A DNA stretch of 64,000 bases, from NCBI GenBank assembly GCA_029945625.1, contig JAQSCW010000026.1, positions 62,001 through 126,000 on the forward strand, read 5' to 3'. Below, one piece after another: positions 34,813 through 44,451 of this stretch (the first letter of the stretch is position 1; each line of letters starts with the position of its first letter). The translations under genes were made by a program, and so were the position numbers. The notes beneath the pieces are model-generated. The model was not told where the DNA came from, made no database searches, and worked only from the letters and a program-made list of their open reading frames with translations. This stretch comes from a bacterium (GTDB lineage: Bacteria > Bacteroidota > Bacteroidia > B-17B0 > Aurantibacillaceae).

Positions 34813-36084
34813 ATGAATTCAGAGAAAAAAAAACCTTCAAAGTTTGCGCGTTTCTGGAAGGTGTTGGGTCCGGGTTTGGTTACCGGAGCAAGTGATGACG
34901 ACCCATCCGGTATTGCCACCTATTCACAAGCAGGAGCTGCATACGGACTTTCTACTTTGTGGACTGCAATTGTTGCATTTCCGCTCATGGCCGCCATTCA
35001 ACAAATGTGTGCCAGAATTGGTCTCGTTACAAGCCAAGGTCTCACTGGGACACTGAAAAAACACTACCCTCGTCCGGTGTTGTACCTCATGCTGATTTTT
35101 AGCTTCCCTGCTATTATTATGAATATTGGGGCAGACATTGCGGGAATGGGGGCTGTTGGAAATTTACTTTTTCCTGCAATTAATGCTACATATTTCAGTG
35201 TGCTATTCACCGTCTTGTTACTTGGTTTAATTATCTATTTACCCTATCAAAAGATTGCCTCTGTATTAAAATACATGTGCATTGTAATGTTGGTGTATTT
35301 TGTGGTGCCGTTTTTGTATAAGCAGGATATGGCGGAAATTATGAAAGCCACCTTCATTCCTGAAATCAGAATGGATAGAGATTTTTTAGCTGTGTTGGTG
35401 GGCATCTTGGGAACGACCATTTCGCCCTATCTGTTTTTCTGGCAAGCATCGGTTGAAGTGGAGGAAATGAAGAACAAGAAAAAACATTTGATGGTGAATA
35501 AAAAGATCATTCATGAAATGAGACAGGATGTTGATTTTGGCATGGGCTTTTCGGGTTTTGTAATGTATTTTATCATTCTTACCACCGGCACTGTTTTATA
35601 TAAGAGTGGGGTGCACCAGATCGACACCGTAGAGCAGGCAGCGATGGCATTGAAACCTTTGGCCGGAAATATGGCTTACCTTCTTTTTGCGATAGGGGTA
35701 ATTGGCACCGGACTCATTGCTATTCCGGTTTTAAGTGGTTCGCTCTCTTATATTTTTACCGAAACGTTTGGATGGGAACAAGGGCTGGATAAAAAATTTC
35801 ATGAGGCCAAAGGATTTTATGTGATCATTGCCATTTCTTTGATTCTTGGTTTGTCGCTCCATTATATCGGAATTTCACCCATCAAGGCCCTCATATACAC
35901 TGCTATTTTATATGGCATTACAGCGCCCGTGCTCATTGCCATTATTCTCCATATTTCAAATAATAAAGAAATAATGGGGAAATTTGTAAATGGACGTCTT
36001 ACAAATATTCTGGGATTTGCCGCACTTATCATCATGACGGCCGCGGCATCCCTTTTAATTTACGTTCAGCTTTCGGGTAAGTAG
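34813..36084 (+). CDS. Nramp-family metal transporter, divergent binding site
   Basis: A 423-residue transporter with about eleven helices and the Nramp fold. Helix 1 reads VTGASDDDPSGIATYSQAG, where classical Nramps have DPGN; helix 6 reads GTTISPYLFFWQAS, where classical members have MPH. Thus the helix-6 metal-binding Met and adjacent His are replaced, and the helix-1 Asn is not at its usual place. Such divergent Nramp-like proteins are widespread and some relatives carry Mg2+, but the ion here is not known. No manganese riboswitch pattern is seen upstream. Confidence 0.88.
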   Translation: MNSEKKKPSKFARFWKVLGPGLVTGASDDDPSGIATYSQAGAAYGLSTLWTAIVAFPLMAAIQQMCARIGLVTSQGLTGTLKKHYPRPVLYLMLIFSFPAIIMNIGADIAGMGAVGNLLFPAINATYFSVLFTVLLLGLIIYLPYQKIASVLKYMCIVMLVYFVVPFLYKQDMAEIMKATFIPEIRMDRDFLAVLVGILGTTISPYLFFWQASVEVEEMKNKKKHLMVNKKIIHEMRQDVDFGMGFSGFVMYFIILTTGTVLYKSGVHQIDTVEQAAMALKPLAGNMAYLLFAIGVIGTGLIAIPVLSGSLSYIFTETFGWEQGLDKKFHEAKGFYVIIAISLILGLSLHYIGISPIKALIYTAILYGITAPVLIAIILHISNNKEIMGKFVNGRLTNILGFAALIIMTAAASLLIYVQLSGK

Positions 36085-36194
36085 AAAAACCAGAGCAAGA
36101 TGATTTTCATCATATCCGGCGATTTAATTAAATTACTGCTTATCTTCGTTTTACAATAAGTTACAGCCGAAAGGTCACTCGCGAGATTATAAAC

Positions 36195-36217
36195 TATAGC
36201 GTACGCGTCGCGCTATA
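36195..36217. repeat. Perfect 7-bp inverted repeat in the gap after the Nramp gene
   Basis: TATAGCG (36195-36201) pairs with CGCTATA (36211-36217) over a GC-rich 9-base loop. There is no T-tract, so an operator or RNA hairpin is possible but unsupported. Confidence 0.35.
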
Positions 36218-36274
36218 CTTGCTGCTGTTTTCCGGAATGAGTTCTTAATTGTTCTTCATTGATTAAGTAGAAAC

Positions 36275-36625
36275 ATGAAAAATCCGCCGAACTGGAAACA
36301 TATTTTATATGTAATAGGGGTAATCGCCTTTGCGCTTGGCGCGCTTGATCCGCTGGAAGGCTCTGTGGTGGTGGTCATTGGTAGTGTTTTAATCGCGCTT
36401 AGCGCTTTTCTTATTGGTGACAGACACCGTAAACTCTTTTTTTGGGCGTGTGTAGCTATTTTATTTGGTGTGTTCTTCCTATTTTATTTTAGCTCTAAGG
36501 GTGGATTCGGCGGCGGTTCCAGCCTTTCGTGGTGGTGGGGCCTCCTCATAATTCCATACCCTGTTGCCTGGCTTGGTGTTGTTACACTGCTCATTGTGCG
36601 AACGATTAGAAAAAAAGCATCTTAA
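36275..36625 (+). CDS. Small four-helix membrane protein, unknown
   Basis: A 116-residue protein with four hydrophobic segments (HILYVIGVIAFALGAL, VVVVIGSVLIALSAFLIG, LFFWACVAILFGVFFLFYF, GLLIIPYPVAWLGVVTLLIV) and a basic C-terminal tail. A Gly/Ser-Trp stretch (GGFGGGSSLSWWW) lies in the last loop. No family recognised. It stands alone on the plus strand. Confidence 0.6.
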   Translation: MKNPPNWKHILYVIGVIAFALGALDPLEGSVVVVIGSVLIALSAFLIGDRHRKLFFWACVAILFGVFFLFYFSSKGGFGGGSSLSWWWGLLIIPYPVAWLGVVTLLIVRTIRKKAS

Positions 36626-36815
36626 CAAGATTGGCGTGAGGTGCTTTGATGGTTGAAAACTTAGGATAAATCAAAAGTTAAGGATTCTCTATTTTATTGA
36701 ACTTTAATAGACTCCAAAAGTTATAAATGAATAGTTTCCAATTTGAACAGTGTTTGAGATTTCTTCTGTTCAACTAGGTTCAAGTTTCGGAATTGCATAT
36801 TTAAAATTAAAACAC

Positions 36816-38219
36816 ATGAAAAAACAGAGTAGTGCCTTCGCATCATCCCTTCTTTTTTTTCTTATCTTCTTTTTTTCTCAAACTGCCGTATTTTCGCAGA
36901 GTATTGGTACAGGCTGGTTTCATTCGGCGGCAATTTGCAACGATGGGTCATTAAAAGCATGGGGACTCAATAACAATGGCCAATTGGGAAATGGCAACAC
37001 GCTAGGGGTCAACCTTCCGGTATCTGTAAATACACTTACGGGCGTGATCGCCGTATCGGGCGGAGCCGGCCACACGCTGGCACTAAAAAGTAACGGCACC
37101 TTATTTGCTTGGGGTTTAAATACCGATGGTCAACTTGGGAATGCCTCAAATACCAATACCAGTAATGTTAGCGCTGTGAGCACGCTTACCGGAGTAATCT
37201 CCGTTGCATGCGGGGCTTATCATTCGCTGGCACTTAAGTCAGACGGTACCGTGTGGGCTTGGGGCTGGAATTCGACAGGTCAATTAGGAAACGGAACCAA
37301 TGTGAGCTCCAATGTGCCGGTCCTGGTAGGCTCACTATCGGGTATCATTGCAATTGCGGCGGGACAAATTCATTCAATGGCAATTAAAAGCGATGGCACA
37401 GTATGGACCTGGGGAGGAAATACCTATGGACAACTCGGTATTGGAAACAGCACCGACAGTAATATCCCTGTAAAGGTGGCAGCACTTACGGGAATTATTT
37501 CTGTGAAGGGAGGAAATCAATTTTCTATTGCGCTGAAGAACGACGGAACAGTGAGTGCCTGGGGCTACAACAATTATGGAGATCTTGGTAATGGAACCTA
37601 TACGGGAACAAATTCTCCGGTTCCTGTGAGTTTACTCGCCGGTATTACAGCAATTGCAGCGGGGGGGCATCATGTTCTCGCAATAAAAAATGACGGAACA
37701 TTGTACAGTTGGGGTTATAATAATTACGGACAATTGGGAAATGGTGCAACTGCAAATCTCAATGTGCCGGTTCAGATCTCTACTCTTGCAGGTATTGTTG
37801 CCATTGAAGGAGGATCATCGCATTCGCTGGCCTTGAAAAATAATGGCACACTTTTTTCCTTTGGCTATAATTCTGACGGGGAACTTGGAACCGGCACATA
37901 TTCCAACAGCAGTGTACCTTTGCCCCTGAGCACACTGTGTTCAGTTGTTACTAGTTTGAGTAACGCAGCCAAGGATTTAAGTTTTTCTTTTTTTCCAAAT
38001 CCCTCCAACGGGAAATTTCAGATAAATGCCAATGAGTCTGATCTTGATGGTGCAGCATTGGAGATCTATAATAGTGTAGGTGAAAAGATCTTTGTATACA
38101 ATTCAGAATCTCTCAAATCAGGTACTATCATTGATCTTTCTCACATGGCAAAAGGTTTTTACCTCGCTACTCTTCGGGCGGGAAATAGAATTAATACAGT
38201 AAGAATAGTTTTGGACTAA
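36816..38219 (+). CDS. T9SS-secreted RCC1-repeat beta-propeller protein
   Basis: A 467-residue secreted protein with signal peptide MKKQSSAFASSLLFFLIFFF ending in FSQ. Residues 25-375 hold seven repeats of about 51 residues with the RCC1 pattern (HSLALKSDGTVWAWG-x4-GQLGNG), which should close one seven-bladed propeller. A C-terminal T9SS type A signal follows (FSFFPNPSNGKFQIN ... GFYLATLRAGN). Likely a surface or extracellular binding protein; ligand unknown. The open frame begins at 36750, but ATG at 36816 gives the signal peptide at the N terminus. Confidence 0.9.
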   Translation: MKKQSSAFASSLLFFLIFFFSQTAVFSQSIGTGWFHSAAICNDGSLKAWGLNNNGQLGNGNTLGVNLPVSVNTLTGVIAVSGGAGHTLALKSNGTLFAWGLNTDGQLGNASNTNTSNVSAVSTLTGVISVACGAYHSLALKSDGTVWAWGWNSTGQLGNGTNVSSNVPVLVGSLSGIIAIAAGQIHSMAIKSDGTVWTWGGNTYGQLGIGNSTDSNIPVKVAALTGIISVKGGNQFSIALKNDGTVSAWGYNNYGDLGNGTYTGTNSPVPVSLLAGITAIAAGGHHVLAIKNDGTLYSWGYNNYGQLGNGATANLNVPVQISTLAGIVAIEGGSSHSLALKNNGTLFSFGYNSDGELGTGTYSNSSVPLPLSTLCSVVTSLSNAAKDLSFSFFPNPSNGKFQINANESDLDGAALEIYNSVGEKIFVYNSESLKSGTIIDLSHMAKGFYLATLRAGNRINTVRIVLD

Positions 38220-38400
38220 GATTAAGAAATCTTTCCGCTTATAGCAGTTTCTGCATCTATCCGAAAAAAAGCGGATCATCCGACCCGACTTTAAATGAAA
38301 GGAAATTCATCCAATTTTCATATTTTTAGAGATCGTTTGGTCATTTTCGACAGTAACCTCGCATAAAATCCAAATGACCGTCAACGTATATTAATTTGAA

Positions 38401-40326
38401 ATGAGTAATTCAAAAATAGCTGACTGGGAAAGAATTATAAGTGCATCGCCAATTCCAAAAGAGAGGGTAGATGCCATGAACCATCTTGCCTTTGAAATAC
38501 GTAATGCAGACACGTTGCGTGCTATTTCGCTGTGCCGGGAGGCTTTGAAATTATCTTCCGAGATAAAGTATTTAGAAGGTGAGGCTACAGCGCTTGCCAA
38601 CGAAGCGTTTTGTTATGTGCAGATTACTGATTATGATCTGGCACTCGAAAAATTATTTGAAGCCCTGCGTATCTTTGAGGAAATTAAGAACGAGGAAGGA
38701 CTGGCCCGTGTACGGTATAACTTATGTCTTGTCTATTTTCGATTCAGTGATTTTTACAGAGGTCTGGAAAATATCGGCAAAGCATTTTCTTATTACGAGA
38801 AGATGGGGGATAAGAGCGAAATGGCCCGCTGCTATTTTCAAATGGGCTATCTCTATCAATCTCTCGGCGATTACAAGAGCGCTTTGGAGTATCATCATGC
38901 CAGTTTGGAGCTGAATCGGGAAATCGCTAACAAAGCGGGTGAAGCAGCAGCGATGATGGGAATAGGGCAAACGAATATTGCTACGAAAGAATTTGAGGTG
39001 AGTCGCGACTACCTTCTCAAAAGTCTAAAGTTGAGAGAAGAGATACAGGACTGGAGAGGGTATGCGGCATCTTTAAATGCATATATGACTCTTTGCCTGG
39101 AAACCGGACAGAACGATGAGGCAGAAGAGATCTCAAAAAAAGGGATCAAACTTGCCACTAAATTGGGGGATAAAATGGGAATCTCGAGGTTTATGCTCGA
39201 TCTGGGAAAGATTTACTTCAAACAAAATAAAACGGATGAGGGAGAAAGAGTTCTGAATGAATCTCTAATTATTGCCGATAAGATAAACCTGCGGATGGCT
39301 CTTGCACCATTGCACCTTGCCTTATCGGAACTTTATGAGTCGAAAAGAGATTATAAAAGGGCCTTGGATCATTTTAGAAAATTTCATAAAGTGAAGGAAG
39401 AAATGGTGAACATCGACGCCGCCATGAAAGCAAAAAGCGCTCAATTTGAATCAAAAATTGAAAGTTCAAAACAGGATGCAGAGATCAACCGTCTCAAAAA
39501 CGTTGAACTAAAGAATGCTTACAATGAAATAGCAGAAAAAAATAAAGATATCACCGACAGCATCAATTACGCCAAAAGAATTCAGCAGGCCAAGCTGCCT
39601 ACACGAAATGACATACTTTCCACACTTCCTCAGAGTTTTGTGCTTTTTAAACCAAAAGATATAGTAAGTGGAGACTTTTATTTTTTTCAAAACCATTCTT
39701 CTGATTCTTTTGCCCAAGGGTCGTGTTTCATTGCAGCAGCCGATTGCACAGGGCATGGAGTTCCGGGCGCATTTATGAGCATGATTGGCTCTGAGCGGTT
39801 GGAAGATGCCGTATCACAAAGTAAAGATCCGGGCGAGATCTTACAAGTGCTGAATAGGGGAATGAAGGCCTCTCTTCGTCAATCCGGTAGCGAAGACTCT
39901 ACCCGTGATGGCATGGATATTGCTCTGTGTTCCATTTTTCAAGACGGTCTAAAATTATACTATGCGGGTGCAAATAGACCTTTGCTGCGCGTTCGAAGAG
40001 ATGATGCGGGTACACCTCTCTTATTTGAATGCAAACCTACTAAATGTGCCATTGGGGGACATACCCATGATGATCAGATATTTGAAACTCATGAGTTGCA
40101 CATGAAGAAGGGGGATACCTATTATTTATTTACCGATGGTTATGCCGATCAATTTAACGGACAAAATGCAAAAAAGTTAATGATCAAAAAGTTTAAAGAA
40201 TTGCTAGTAGCGATTCATCATCTAAGTATGAAAGACCAAGAAAAACACCTAGATGAATTTATTGATAATTGGAAAAGTGGAATTGATCAAGTGGATGACA
40301 TTTTGGTGATTGGGATAAAAATATAA
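38401..40326 (+). CDS. TPR-SpoIIE-type protein phosphatase
   Basis: A 641-residue cytoplasmic protein. Residues 40-340 form about seven TPR repeats (YCYVQITDYDLALEKLFEAL, ARCYFQMGYLYQSLGDYKSAL); a coiled coil spans about 345-395; the linker DSINYAKRIQQAKLP is typical of Bacteroidota; and residues 405-641 are a PP2C/SpoIIE phosphatase with KPKDIVSGDFYFF, AAADCTGHGVPGAFMSMIG, YYAGANRPLL and FTDGYADQFNG metal-site segments. It probably dephosphorylates an anti-anti-sigma-like or other serine phosphoprotein. No partner gene is adjacent. The TPR part likely senses protein partners. Confidence 0.92.
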   Translation: MSNSKIADWERIISASPIPKERVDAMNHLAFEIRNADTLRAISLCREALKLSSEIKYLEGEATALANEAFCYVQITDYDLALEKLFEALRIFEEIKNEEGLARVRYNLCLVYFRFSDFYRGLENIGKAFSYYEKMGDKSEMARCYFQMGYLYQSLGDYKSALEYHHASLELNREIANKAGEAAAMMGIGQTNIATKEFEVSRDYLLKSLKLREEIQDWRGYAASLNAYMTLCLETGQNDEAEEISKKGIKLATKLGDKMGISRFMLDLGKIYFKQNKTDEGERVLNESLIIADKINLRMALAPLHLALSELYESKRDYKRALDHFRKFHKVKEEMVNIDAAMKAKSAQFESKIESSKQDAEINRLKNVELKNAYNEIAEKNKDITDSINYAKRIQQAKLPTRNDILSTLPQSFVLFKPKDIVSGDFYFFQNHSSDSFAQGSCFIAAADCTGHGVPGAFMSMIGSERLEDAVSQSKDPGEILQVLNRGMKASLRQSGSEDSTRDGMDIALCSIFQDGLKLYYAGANRPLLRVRRDDAGTPLLFECKPTKCAIGGHTHDDQIFETHELHMKKGDTYYLFTDGYADQFNGQNAKKLMIKKFKELLVAIHHLSMKDQEKHLDEFIDNWKSGIDQVDDILVIGIKI

Positions 40327-40428
40327 GATCAAAATTTGGGATGCCAAACTTAACGTTTTACAGAGCCTGCTGTACAAAAAAAGTTTACCTTTAGTTTTTT
40401 TAGAAAAGGAAATTATCCTGCTTAAAAG

Positions 40429-41307
40429 ATGACAAACGAAGAAACCGCCATTAGAACCACCTGGTTCAGCATAGCTGGTAATACGCTGTTAGCCGTAATA
40501 AAAGGCCTTGCCGGTTTTTTTGGAAATTCTTACGCCCTCATTGCAGATGCGATTGAATCCACCACCGATATTTTTTCTTCATTCCTCGTTTTGTTTGGAT
40601 TAAAATACGCGAACCGACCGGCCGACAAAAACCATCCTTACGGGCATGGAAGAGCAGAACCTCTAATCACCTTTATTGTGGTTGGATTCCTAATAACTTC
40701 CGCTACCATTATTGCATACGAGAGTTTGAAAAATATTGGCACGCCTCATGAAATGCCACATATGTGGACACTTTTTGTGTTGGGAGCCATCATCTTTTGG
40801 AAAGAAGCTTCGTATCGTTTTGTGATTAAAAAGAGTAAACAAACAATGAGTTCTTCCTTAAAAGCCGATGCCTGGCACCACCGCAGTGACGCCATCACGT
40901 CGGTATCGGCCTTTGTTGGAATATCAATTGCTTTGATCTTCGGAAAGGGCTATGAATCGGCCGACGATTATGCAGCCTTGTTTTCTTCAGCATTCATTCT
41001 TTACAACAGTTACCTTATTTTCAGACCTGCATTGGGTGAGATCATGGACGAACACGTGTACGACGATTTGGTGGAGGAAATTAGAAAAGTGTCGCATGAA
41101 GTAAAAGGTGTAATGGACACCGAAAAATGTTTTATTCGAAAGGCGGGAATGAAATACCATGTTGATCTTCATGCGATCGTTGATGGACATATTTCCGTTA
41201 CGGAAGGGCACGCCATCGCACACCTGTTAAAGGATACGTTGAGAGAACAAATTCCTCAATTGGGTCATGTATTAATTCATATTGAACCACACAAACAGCA
41301 TAATTAA
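40429..41307 (+). CDS. Cation diffusion facilitator (CDF) metal exporter
   Basis: A 292-residue CDF protein with six helices and a C-terminal cytoplasmic ferredoxin-like domain (about 200-290). Helix 2 carries ADAIESTTDIFSS (E-x3-D in place of D/H-x3-D), the loop has DKNHPYGHGRAEP, and helix 5 has DAWHHRSDAITS (H-x3-D). It exports Zn2+, Fe2+ or Mn2+ in exchange for protons. The cation is not certain. The next gene starts 27 bases downstream. Confidence 0.92.
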   Translation: MTNEETAIRTTWFSIAGNTLLAVIKGLAGFFGNSYALIADAIESTTDIFSSFLVLFGLKYANRPADKNHPYGHGRAEPLITFIVVGFLITSATIIAYESLKNIGTPHEMPHMWTLFVLGAIIFWKEASYRFVIKKSKQTMSSSLKADAWHHRSDAITSVSAFVGISIALIFGKGYESADDYAALFSSAFILYNSYLIFRPALGEIMDEHVYDDLVEEIRKVSHEVKGVMDTEKCFIRKAGMKYHVDLHAIVDGHISVTEGHAIAHLLKDTLREQIPQLGHVLIHIEPHKQHN

Positions 41308-41334
41308 TTTTAGTTTAAGAAAAAGAAAAAAAAG

Positions 41335-41847
41335 ATGGATGACGAATCAGTTTTTTATGAGAAACAAAAGTTTAATCAGTGGTGGTTATGGATCATTCTG
41401 CTGGGACTGAGCGCCTTGTTTATTTTTGGTTCTTATCAGCAAATAGTAATGGGTCATGTATTTGGCGACAAACCAATGAGTAATCTTGGTTTAATGACCA
41501 TTACGGCATCTGTGCTTTTACTTCCCCTCTTATTCTATTTTTCTAAATTGGAAACACGCATTACCAAGGAGGGAATTTATGTAAGATTTTTTCCTTACCA
41601 CCTGAAGTTTAAATTTTTTCCATGGGATTCGATTTCTCAGTGTTATGTTCGGCAATACAGTGCCTTAACTGAATTTGGCGGGTGGGGGTTGCGCCGGGGT
41701 TTGTTCGGGGCAGGAAGAGCCTTCAATGTATCGGGAAACAAAGGGATGCAACTTATGTTTAACGAAGGAAATAAATTACTGGTAGGCACCGCTAAGTCTG
41801 AAGAGCTTACACAAGCTTTACTTTCAATCGGAAAATTAATAGATTAG
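41335..41847 (+). CDS. Two-helix membrane protein with PH-like domain (DUF6141-like)
   Basis: A 170-residue protein: two helices near 17-33 and 50-66 (WLWIILLGLSALFIFGSY, LMTITASVLLLPLLFYF), followed by a beta-rich domain (RITKEGIYVRFFPYHLKFKFFPWDSI ... GWGLRRGLFGAGRAFNVSG) of bacterial-PH type. I recall similar proteins being called DUF6141, but cannot check. Function unknown. Likely in one transcript with the CDF gene. Confidence 0.65.
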   Translation: MDDESVFYEKQKFNQWWLWIILLGLSALFIFGSYQQIVMGHVFGDKPMSNLGLMTITASVLLLPLLFYFSKLETRITKEGIYVRFFPYHLKFKFFPWDSISQCYVRQYSALTEFGGWGLRRGLFGAGRAFNVSGNKGMQLMFNEGNKLLVGTAKSEELTQALLSIGKLID

Positions 41848-41914
41848 AAACACTCCGGTTTCGGTCTCGCATAACTTTTGCCAAATAGGAGGCTCCAATT
41901 TTTCTGTCACATTG

Positions 41915-43852
41915 TTATTTTTTTACAAACCTAAAATTCCTCGTACCTATTTCAGTATGTAAACGCACTATGTAAACTCCCGTCGGTAGTAGTCCGGTAT
42001 TGATTTCTATATCTCCCGATACGATTGTTTTTGTATTGTCAACATAAACGGTGCGTCCCAAGACGTCTGTAATGGAGAGTTCCTCTTGCAACACACCTGC
42101 AGGAATACCCGAAATGTAAATGCGTTCGTGAGCGGGATTAGGAAATAAAACCACCTCAAGTGTTTTTAAGTCTTGATCGTTAAATCCGTAAACTGTATTA
42201 TTTGCAGATAACAATTTAAGGTCAGGATCGATAAATACTTTTGAGGCACTAAAATGTAGAGAGAAATTGAATATTTGTCCCGAAAATATATGGTTCAAAA
42301 CAACTGTGCTATCTCCGTCTTTTCCCGCCAACTTCACCGGCACAGGCATTTCAAAAAAGGACACCGAGCTATGCGAGGTCGTTTGGCTAAGGGTGAGCGT
42401 GAGGGCGCTTCCGCTCTGTGACCACCTTAACTGATAACTTGGATAACCCTGCTTATAATACCATTGATCAAAGAATTTTGTCAGATCCTGTCCGCTGCTC
42501 ACTTCACAATGTGAGATCAGTTGTGGCGTCTTTGCAAATTTGTTTTTTAGCGCAGCGTCTTTCAAATAGTTTTTGAGTGCCTTATAAAAAGCGACATCCC
42601 CTATTTTCCAACGCAGCATCCGAAGTAAATACCCCCCCTTTGAATAACTCAATCTGCTGTCGAAAATCCTGCTTACGCTAGTGGTATCGTCACACAATAC
42701 CGAACCTCCCGGTTGTGAAGTGATACTTTTTACAATGTTTGGAAGTCCGTTGCGCCACTCATCCGGAAAATAACGCTCCGTATTTAACCATTCAAAATAG
42801 GTGGCAAATCCTTCATTTAACCAAATGTCTTCCCAACTTCCGCAGGTAATATAATCGCCAAACCATTGGTGCGCACATTCGTGTGCCATCAGCGAAAGGC
42901 CAAATCCTCCCATAAAACTCATCGTTTGATGTTCCATACCTCCTGCCCAGCCAATTTGCGCATGACCATATTTTTCTTTTGCAAAGGGATAGTCAATCAG
43001 GAGGGAATCAAAGAGTTGAATGATCTTGATGATATCGGGCGTGGAGGCTTTGGCAGAAGAAAGATTTTCGGGATATACATAGTTTAACACCTGCAAAGAA
43101 CCGGTTTGAAGCGGAACAAAATCAGAATAACTGTCGTAGTTGGTGACACCTATGGCAACAAGATAGGCAGCGATAGGGTAGCGACTTTTCCAATGAAAAA
43201 TCTTATTTGTACCACTTAGGTTCTCCGACACTAAAATGCCATTGCTTGCCACCCGGTTTATTTGCGGTGTTTTCACAAACACATCAATGGAGTCAATTTT
43301 ATCAGCCAGATTTTGTTTACATGGCCACCAAGTCTTTGCACCAAATGGTTCAGAGAGGGTCCAAATAATAGGTGCACCTTGATGATTGGTTTGAACAAAT
43401 GAACCAAAACCGTTACCGCTTGGTTGTCCCTCGTAATTAATTGTAAGGGAATCAAGGGCACCTTTAGGAATTGTTGAAGGAAATGTGATCGTTAAGAGAT
43501 CAGCGCTGGACTGCTGAGTATAGGTTAATGAAACAGAATGATAAAAAACTGAATTTATGGTAAAACTGGAAACAAAATCAAATTCAATTTTATTAAAACC
43601 TGTTACTGTGGGTTTAAAAAAAGTGGTGATACTGCCTTTGATGTAATTCACCGAAGGGTCAACTTCCCAGTAACAGCGGTGATAAACGATGTCGTTATTG
43701 TTGATTGCCGCACTCGATAAGGGCGATTTGCTCTTAACCCATTGTTCTTGCTCAAGATCACTAATCTGCTTGCACGATGACTCTTCGTGTGAGAACTGGG
43801 CCTTTACAATCACGCTAATAAGAACGCAACACAATATGTAGAATGTTTTCAC
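41915..43852 (-). CDS. T9SS-secreted M1-family zinc metallopeptidase
   Basis: A 645-residue secreted aminopeptidase-like enzyme. After the signal peptide comes the M1 N-terminal beta domain, then the substrate-binding GGMEHQTMS (family GAMEN), and the zinc site HECAHQWFGDYITCGSWEDIWLNE (H-E-x2-H with Glu 18 residues on), near residues 318-342. It ends with a T9SS type A signal (VVLFPNPAHERIYIS ... TGVYIVRLHTEIG). It would cut peptides outside the cell or on its surface and supply amino acids. Single gene on the minus strand. Confidence 0.93.
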   Translation of the reverse strand: MKTFYILCCVLISVIVKAQFSHEESSCKQISDLEQEQWVKSKSPLSSAAINNNDIVYHRCYWEVDPSVNYIKGSITTFFKPTVTGFNKIEFDFVSSFTINSVFYHSVSLTYTQQSSADLLTITFPSTIPKGALDSLTINYEGQPSGNGFGSFVQTNHQGAPIIWTLSEPFGAKTWWPCKQNLADKIDSIDVFVKTPQINRVASNGILVSENLSGTNKIFHWKSRYPIAAYLVAIGVTNYDSYSDFVPLQTGSLQVLNYVYPENLSSAKASTPDIIKIIQLFDSLLIDYPFAKEKYGHAQIGWAGGMEHQTMSFMGGFGLSLMAHECAHQWFGDYITCGSWEDIWLNEGFATYFEWLNTERYFPDEWRNGLPNIVKSITSQPGGSVLCDDTTSVSRIFDSRLSYSKGGYLLRMLRWKIGDVAFYKALKNYLKDAALKNKFAKTPQLISHCEVSSGQDLTKFFDQWYYKQGYPSYQLRWSQSGSALTLTLSQTTSHSSVSFFEMPVPVKLAGKDGDSTVVLNHIFSGQIFNFSLHFSASKVFIDPDLKLLSANNTVYGFNDQDLKTLEVVLFPNPAHERIYISGIPAGVLQEELSITDVLGRTVYVDNTKTIVSGDIEINTGLLPTGVYIVRLHTEIGTRNFRFVKK

Positions 43853-43955
43853 ACGTTTTTTGTTTCGTGAATCAATTGGTTTTCGTCCACTTGTTTCTTC
43901 ACAAACTCCTAAAGGATATCAGTATAAAAATTTTTCTTAAATCCCTGATCAACAA

Positions 43956-44447
43956 TTACGAACTTTGCACCGACCAAGCTTCTCGGGTGCTAATCTCACT
44001 TCGTCCGTTCATTTTCAAGTACAAGAACAGCTCCATCCGATACGCAGTTAACCACTTTATGGGCGCGTTAATGATGGCCATGCCCAAAGGCATTTTATCT
44101 TTGTTTGGAAGTTCTACTTCTTTTGAAAAAAGATCGTCGTCGGTGATTTGTTCCATGTACATCTTAATGTCCTCCATCTGCTTATCGAGTCGCTCTGTAA
44201 AATTTGCAAGGGTAAGTGTGCTGCGGTACTCCCTAATCTTGACCCATTCTTCTTTGGTGAGGTCATTGAGAACGAACCACCGCATCATGTTACTCCCAAT
44301 GTTCGACAAGTACTGCATGAGTTCACGGGTACTTCTCACTTTTTCTGCGGGACGGTAATCAAAGTCGCGTTCCTCAATTAATGGAGCCAGTTGTTTTAAT
44401 AAATTAATTTCTTTTTCAAGACTGAGCAATAAATGTTGTTTGTACAT
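43956..44447 (-). CDS. DinB-like family protein
   Basis: A 163-residue four-helix protein. RDFDYRPAEKVRSTRELMQYLSNIGSNMMRW and MGMAIINAPIKWLTAYRMELFLYLK segments have the DinB-like layout, but the His positions seen in typical DinB proteins are not evident (Asn or Trp appear instead). It may therefore lack a metal. It sits 4 bases downstream of the methyltransferase gene on the same strand and is probably cotranscribed. Confidence 0.72.
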   Translation of the reverse strand: MYKQHLLLSLEKEINLLKQLAPLIEERDFDYRPAEKVRSTRELMQYLSNIGSNMMRWFVLNDLTKEEWVKIREYRSTLTLANFTERLDKQMEDIKMYMEQITDDDLFSKEVELPNKDKMPLGMAIINAPIKWLTAYRMELFLYLKMNGRSEISTREAWSVQSS

Positions 44448-44451
44448 AATT

